Source: Cacconaster sp045641345
GTDB lineage: Bacteria > Bacteroidota > Bacteroidia > Bacteroidales > UBA932
Assembly: GCA_045641345.1 (NCBI GenBank)
Contig: JAZUGR010000031.1
Coordinates: forward strand, 62,001-126,000
Direction of reading: 5' to 3'
DNA length: 64,000 bases
Part shown: positions 60,264 through 64,000 of the stretch, in pieces
Layout: each line of letters starts with the position of its first letter
Position numbering within the stretch: position 1 is the first letter of the stretch
Notes under the pieces: generated by a model
Seen by the model: the letters and a program-made list of their open reading frames with translations, nothing else
The model's database searches: none
Told to the model about the DNA's origin: nothing
Made by a program: the position numbers and the translations under genes

Positions 60264-61703
60264 ATGTCAAAATCCCAGCAAATACTGAGCGAGACCATCT
60301 CCAACGAGTATCAGCACGGCTTCGAAACGAGTGTCGAACAGGAGTTTGTGCCCAAGGGGCTCAACGAAGAGACAGTCAGGCTCATCTCGGCCAAGAAGCA
60401 GGAGCCGCAGTGGCTGCTCGACTTCAGGCTGGACGCTTTCCGCAAGTGGCGGAAAATGACTCTCCCGAAGTGGGCGCACCTCGACATCCCCGAAATCGAC
60501 TTCCAGAACATAATATACTATGCCGCTCCAAAGAAGCGCGGCGACAAGCCGGGAACCGTGGACCCGGAGCTTGAAAAGACCTTCGACAAGCTTGGCATCC
60601 CCCTTCAGGAGCGCGGCGTGCTCAGCGGAATGGCCGTGGATGCGGTGTTCGACTCCGTATCGGTAAAGACCACCTTCCGCGAATCCCTCGCCGAAAAGGG
60701 CATCATATTCTGCTCCTTTTCGGAGGCGGTGCGCGACTACCCCGATCTGGTGAGGAAGTATCTGGCCACCGTGGTCCCTTCGGGCGACAATTTCTACGCC
60801 GCCCTCAACTCGGCGGTGTTCAGCGACGGGTCGTTCTGCTATATCCCCAAGGGTGTCCGCTGTCCTATGGAGCTATCGAGCTATTTCCGCATCAATGCCA
60901 AGGGTACCGGGCAGTTCGAGCGCACGCTTCTGGTGGCCGACGAAGGGGCTTACCTTAGCTATCTCGAAGGATGCACCGCTCCTATGCGCGACGAGGCCCA
61001 GCTCCACGCCGCAGTGGTGGAAATTGTGGTGGAGAAGGACGCCGAAGTGAAATACTCCACCGTGCAGAACTGGTATCCCGGTGACGCACAGGGGCGCGGA
61101 GGAATCTACAACTTCGTGACGAAGAGGGGTATCTGCAAGGGAGAGGGCAGCAAACTTTTCTGGACCCAGGTCGAAACGGGAAGCGCCATCACCTGGAAGT
61201 ATCCCAGCACCATACTCAAGGGCGACGGCAGCGTGTCGGAGTTCTATTCGGTGGCTGTTACGAACAACTGGCAGCAGGCCGACACCGGTACCAAGATGAT
61301 CCATCTGGGGCGCAACACCCGCAGCCGCATAATCAGCAAGGGTATCTCGGCGGGGCACAGCCAGAACAGCTACCGCGGGCTGGTGAAAGTCGCTCCCGGA
61401 GCGGAGAATGCGCGCAACTATTCACAGTGCGACTCCCTGCTGCTTGGCGACAAATGCGGGGCGCACACCTTCCCCGTGATAGAGAGCGACAACCCCACCG
61501 CCGTGCTCGAACACGAAGCCACCACCTCAAAGATAAACGAAGACCAGCTTTTCTACTGCCGCCAGAGGGGTATGAAGGAGGAGGATGCAGTAGGGCTGAT
61601 AATCAACGGTTACGCCAAGGAGGTGCTTGGCAAACTGCCTATGGAATTCGCAGTGGAGGCGCAGAAGCTCCTGCAGGTGTCATTGGAGGGGAGCGTGGGT
61701 TAG
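60264..61703 (+). CDS. sufB: Fe-S cluster assembly protein SufB
   Basis: 479 residues, standard length. The conserved NEYQHGFETSVEQEF start, VPSGDNFYAALNSAVFSDGSF, YLEGCTAPMRDEAQLHAAVVE and the C-terminal GDKCGAHTFPVIESDNPTA, EHEATTSKI are present. Cys398 in DKCGAH corresponds, I believe, to the cluster-assembly Cys of E. coli SufB. SufB with SufC and SufD forms the SufBC2D scaffold that builds clusters. It opens a suf operon that is interrupted by pnuC. Confidence 0.97.
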   Translation: MSKSQQILSETISNEYQHGFETSVEQEFVPKGLNEETVRLISAKKQEPQWLLDFRLDAFRKWRKMTLPKWAHLDIPEIDFQNIIYYAAPKKRGDKPGTVDPELEKTFDKLGIPLQERGVLSGMAVDAVFDSVSVKTTFRESLAEKGIIFCSFSEAVRDYPDLVRKYLATVVPSGDNFYAALNSAVFSDGSFCYIPKGVRCPMELSSYFRINAKGTGQFERTLLVADEGAYLSYLEGCTAPMRDEAQLHAAVVEIVVEKDAEVKYSTVQNWYPGDAQGRGGIYNFVTKRGICKGEGSKLFWTQVETGSAITWKYPSTILKGDGSVSEFYSVAVTNNWQQADTGTKMIHLGRNTRSRIISKGISAGHSQNSYRGLVKVAPGAENARNYSQCDSLLLGDKCGAHTFPVIESDNPTAVLEHEATTSKINEDQLFYCRQRGMKEEDAVGLIINGYAKEVLGKLPMEFAVEAQKLLQVSLEGSVG

Positions 61704-61706
61704 CGT

Positions 61707-62348
61707 ATGGATTGGGCAACCGAAATATTGTTCAGCGTGGCGGGGCATCCCGTAACCCTTGTGGAGATGCTTTCCGTGGCATTCGGATTCACCTGTGTGA
61801 TTCTGGCCGCCAGGGAAAAGGTCGCCAACTTTTGGGTAGGATATTTCTACAACATCTTCCTGTTTGTGCTTTTCCTGCACAGCAGGCTATATTTCAGTGC
61901 CTTCCTGCAGCCTATCTCATTTTCGATAGCCGCTGTGGGGCACTATAAATGGACCCATCCCACGGAAGAAAGGGCAAACCGCAACAAGCAGCTCAAAATA
62001 TCGCGTCTGACCTTGTTCCAGCGTATGTTCATACCGGTGGGCGTCCTTTCGGCGGCTGCGGTTCTGGGCTGGGCGATGCAGAGTGCCGTCGACAGGTGGC
62101 CCGGATATTTTCCGCCCGCCAGGTATCCGTACGTGGATGCCTGCGTGACGGTCCTTTTCCTCGCGGCGGCTTATCTTTCAGCCCATAAAAAATTGGAGTG
62201 CTGGGTATTATGGATGATAGCCGATATCATCCAGATAGTTCTCTATCTGCTTTCGGGACTTGTGTTCATGCCGCTGGTATGCTTCGGATATACCACGATC
62301 TCGGCCATCGGGCTTGCTTCGTGGCGTCATAAAATGAAAAATCAATAG
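61707..62348 (+). CDS. pnuC: Nicotinamide riboside transporter PnuC
   Basis: 213 residues with about seven hydrophobic helices. The PnuC pattern is recognisable in EMLSVAFGFTCVILAAREKVANFWVG, LQPISFSIAAVGHYKWTHP and CWVLWMIADIIQIVLYLLSG. PnuC carries nicotinamide riboside by facilitated diffusion, driven by phosphorylation inside. It begins 3 bases after sufB and ends 2 bases before sufC, so it is embedded in the suf operon. Location there is unusual; a linked need for NAD and iron-sulfur enzymes is speculation. Confidence 0.92.
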   Translation: MDWATEILFSVAGHPVTLVEMLSVAFGFTCVILAAREKVANFWVGYFYNIFLFVLFLHSRLYFSAFLQPISFSIAAVGHYKWTHPTEERANRNKQLKISRLTLFQRMFIPVGVLSAAAVLGWAMQSAVDRWPGYFPPARYPYVDACVTVLFLAAAYLSAHKKLECWVLWMIADIIQIVLYLLSGLVFMPLVCFGYTTISAIGLASWRHKMKNQ

Positions 62349-62350
62349 AT

Positions 62351-63106
62351 ATGTTATACATCAAAGATCTTCACGCATCGGTCGCAGACAAGGAAATTCT
62401 CCGCGGAATCAATCTCGAGGTACATCCCGGCGAGGTGCATGCCATAATGGGCCCCAACGGAGCCGGCAAGAGCACCCTCTCGGCGGTGCTTGCCGGGCGG
62501 GACACCTACACCGTCACCTCCGGCGAAATGATTTTCAAGGGGCGCGACATCCGCAATCTCTCTCCCGAAGAGAGGTCGTGGGCGGGGATATTCCTGGGAT
62601 TCCAGTATCCCATCGAGATTCCGGGAGTGTCGAACGTCAACTTCATAAAGGCGGCAGTGGCCGAGCAGAGGCGGCAGAAGGGGCTTCCCGACCTTTCGGC
62701 GGCCGGGTTCCTCAAGCTGATGAGGGAAAAGATGGCCTATGTGGAAATGGATACCGGCTTCTCGGGCCGCGAGGTGAACGTGGGTTTCTCCGGAGGTGAG
62801 AAGAAGCGCAACGAGATATTCCAGATGGCAATGCTCAACCCCGACCTGGCAATCCTCGACGAAACCGATTCGGGGCTCGACGTCGATGCTCTCCGCATCG
62901 TGGCCACCGGTGTCAACAAGATGCGCCGGGCGGACAACGCCACCATAGTGATAACCCACTACCAGAGGCTTCTCGACTATATTGTACCCGACTTCATACA
63001 CGTGCTCTACAAGGGCAGGATAATAATGACCGCCGGCCGCGAACTGGCTCTCGAAATCGAGAAGAAAGGCTACGACTGGATTATCAACTCTCAACAGGCC
63101 GAATAG
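62351..63106 (+). CDS. sufC: Fe-S cluster assembly ATPase SufC
   Basis: 251 residues. ABC ATPase motifs are GPNGAGKSTLSAVLAG, Q-loop GFQYPIEIPGVSNVNFIKAA, signature FSGGEKKRNEIFQ and Walker B LAILDETDSGLDVDAL. SufC binds SufB and SufD and supplies ATP-driven conformational change during cluster assembly. It lies between pnuC and sufD with gaps of 2 bases on each side. Confidence 0.98.
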   Translation: MLYIKDLHASVADKEILRGINLEVHPGEVHAIMGPNGAGKSTLSAVLAGRDTYTVTSGEMIFKGRDIRNLSPEERSWAGIFLGFQYPIEIPGVSNVNFIKAAVAEQRRQKGLPDLSAAGFLKLMREKMAYVEMDTGFSGREVNVGFSGGEKKRNEIFQMAMLNPDLAILDETDSGLDVDALRIVATGVNKMRRADNATIVITHYQRLLDYIVPDFIHVLYKGRIIMTAGRELALEIEKKGYDWIINSQQAE

Positions 63107-63108
63107 GG

Positions 63109-64000
63109 ATGGATGCAAATTTCATATACGCTCCGGCCGTGACAGAGAGCGAATTCCGCTGCAAGGTGCCGCTCAAGGAGACCATCCAGCGCTATATCGT
63201 AAACGGCCGCACCCAGGGCGGCGGCACTCCCTTTACGCTCGAGGTGGGCCGCGGCAAGACAATGGAACAGATGCTTCAGCTTATCTGCATCCGCAACGCC
63301 GATATGCTCGATGCCGTGTCGATGAAGGAGATTTTCCGCTTCGGCGAAGGCTCTTCGGGCCGGGTGCTCCAGTGCTCCCATACCTTCACGATGGACGAAT
63401 TCAAAACTTCGGAAGACGTCGTGATAAGCCTCGACAAGGGTGCCGTGGTGGATTTCTTCGTGATGCAGAACGAGCACAACAAGGCCGAGCATCGCTCCTC
63501 GTACAGGATTTCCCTTGCCGAAGGGGCTGTGCTGAATATGATATTCGTCCAGCTCCACGGCGGAGTCATCGAAAACAGAATAACCGTCGACCTTAACGGA
63601 GAGGGTGCCGAGTGTTCGCTCGGAGGGCTATATCTCACCGATTCCAGGCAGCTTATGAGCAATTCGGTGGAGCTCTTCCACCACGTTGGCGGGTGCACTT
63701 CGCGACAGCTGTTCAAGGGCATACTGCAGGATGAGGGGGTTGGCAAGTTCTACGGCCGCATCACGGTGGCGCAGGACGCGCAGAAAACCGAAGCCTTCCA
63801 GGCCAACCACAATCTGATTCTCTCCGAAACGGCCAGGTCGTTCTCCAAGCCGCAGCTTGAGATTTATGCCGATGACGTCAAATGCAGCCACGGCTCGACC
63901 GTCGGCCGCCTCGACGAGGACCAGCTGTTCTACCTGCGCAGCCGCGGAATACGCATCGAGGAGGCGAGGGTTATGCAGCAGATGGCCTTTGCCGACGAAG
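63109..64000 (+). CDS. sufD: Fe-S cluster assembly protein SufD, short N-terminus; 3' end outside the window
   Basis: 297 codons are visible from ATG 63109 and no stop is reached. The SufD core is clear from LNGEGAECSLGGLYLTDSRQ, FHHVGGCTSRQLFKGILQDEG, NLILSETARSFSKPQLEIYADD, and VKCSHGSTVGRLDEDQLFYL. The usual N-terminal helical domain (about 100-130 residues in Bacteroidales SufD) is missing: the protein starts within the first beta-helix strands, and sufC ends only 2 bases upstream, so no longer start exists. SufD completes the SufBC2D scaffold and is needed for iron loading. Confidence 0.93.
   Translation, partial: MDANFIYAPAVTESEFRCKVPLKETIQRYIVNGRTQGGGTPFTLEVGRGKTMEQMLQLICIRNADMLDAVSMKEIFRFGEGSSGRVLQCSHTFTMDEFKTSEDVVISLDKGAVVDFFVMQNEHNKAEHRSSYRISLAEGAVLNMIFVQLHGGVIENRITVDLNGEGAECSLGGLYLTDSRQLMSNSVELFHHVGGCTSRQLFKGILQDEGVGKFYGRITVAQDAQKTEAFQANHNLILSETARSFSKPQLEIYADDVKCSHGSTVGRLDEDQLFYLRSRGIRIEEARVMQQMAFADE

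Noticed and set aside
1..64000. CRISPR arrays, insertion sequences, prophage or integrative-element borders
   Set aside because: No regularly spaced repeats, transposase, integrase or att-like direct repeats flanking tRNA-Ser or tRNA-Pro were seen.

Overview
The window is a compact stretch of a Bacteroidota chromosome, most likely order Bacteroidales. The evidence is the recurrent TAnnTTTG -7 promoter boxes, SecD-SecF as one polypeptide, the EF-G paralogue EF-G2, fimbrillin-type lipoproteins, TonB-receptor-like barrels, a SUI1 protein, DUF4271, and the sufBCD and hemD-rnpA-yidD layouts. High GC suggests an Alistipes/Rikenellaceae-like lineage, but that is only inference. There are no rRNA genes, insertion sequences, prophage or CRISPR arrays. 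No gene-free stretch exceeds about 200 bases. The genes at both window edges (an outer-membrane barrel on the left, sufD on the right) are cut off.

Layout. 1-5164 (+): envelope biogenesis (barrel protein, TPR-like protein, LptC, PpiD). 5172-9030 (-): mutS and a MacB/FtsX-type permease. 9114-12005 (+): a serine-hydrolase-fold protein that has lost its catalytic residues, rsmA and a secreted endonuclease/phosphatase-family protein. 12075-18771 (+): an accessory surface locus with two tandem paralogous lipoproteins (fimbrillin-like domain, class I glutamine-amidotransferase-like domain, PPC-like domain), a 44-residue peptide with a Gly-rich tail, and a fimbrillin/beta-helix lipoprotein. 18779-23231 (+): SGNH hydrolase, thyA, folA, an NSS symporter and an MFS transporter, mostly overlapping by a few bases. 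23290-26189 (+): ychF and aspS. 26182-30912 (-): rnhB with an extra N-terminal domain, a short Mrp ATPase and a large outer-membrane barrel. 31026-36401 (+): EF-G2, a LolD-type ATPase, trmN6 and malQ. 36448-39381 (+): a fimbrillin-like/serine hydrolase fusion, flavodoxin and an L,D-transpeptidase-like lipoprotein. 39465-47928 (-): a small lipoprotein, a TonB-receptor-like barrel, tRNA-Ser, and an isoaspartyl-peptide use cluster (C69 dipeptidase, IadA, DcuC, PD40/SPOR protein). 48035-51155 (+): secDF and tRNA-Pro. 51205-53601 (-): yidD, rnpA, hemD, DUF4271, SUI1. 53680-56742 (+): a DUF2723 membrane glycosyltransferase-like protein. 56755-58614 (-): a fused acyltransferase of the OlsF/glycine-lipid type. 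58652-60154 (+): a shortened uvrC. 60264-64000 (+): sufB, pnuC, sufC, sufD.

How it fits together. Most genes are housekeeping: envelope assembly, protein export, DNA repair, nucleotide synthesis, Fe-S assembly and translation. The most unusual part is 12075-18771, where a fimbrillin-like domain is joined to a putative Cys-His-Glu amidotransferase-fold enzyme in two tandem copies. The fusion theme recurs at 36448, where a fimbrillin-like domain precedes a serine hydrolase. Several housekeeping proteins have altered domain content: UvrC lacks about 100 central residues, SufD lacks its N-terminal domain, Mrp lacks the MIP18 domain, and RNase HII carries what looks like a collapsed glycerate kinase. 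All homology statements come from reading the translated sequence and were not confirmed by a database search.
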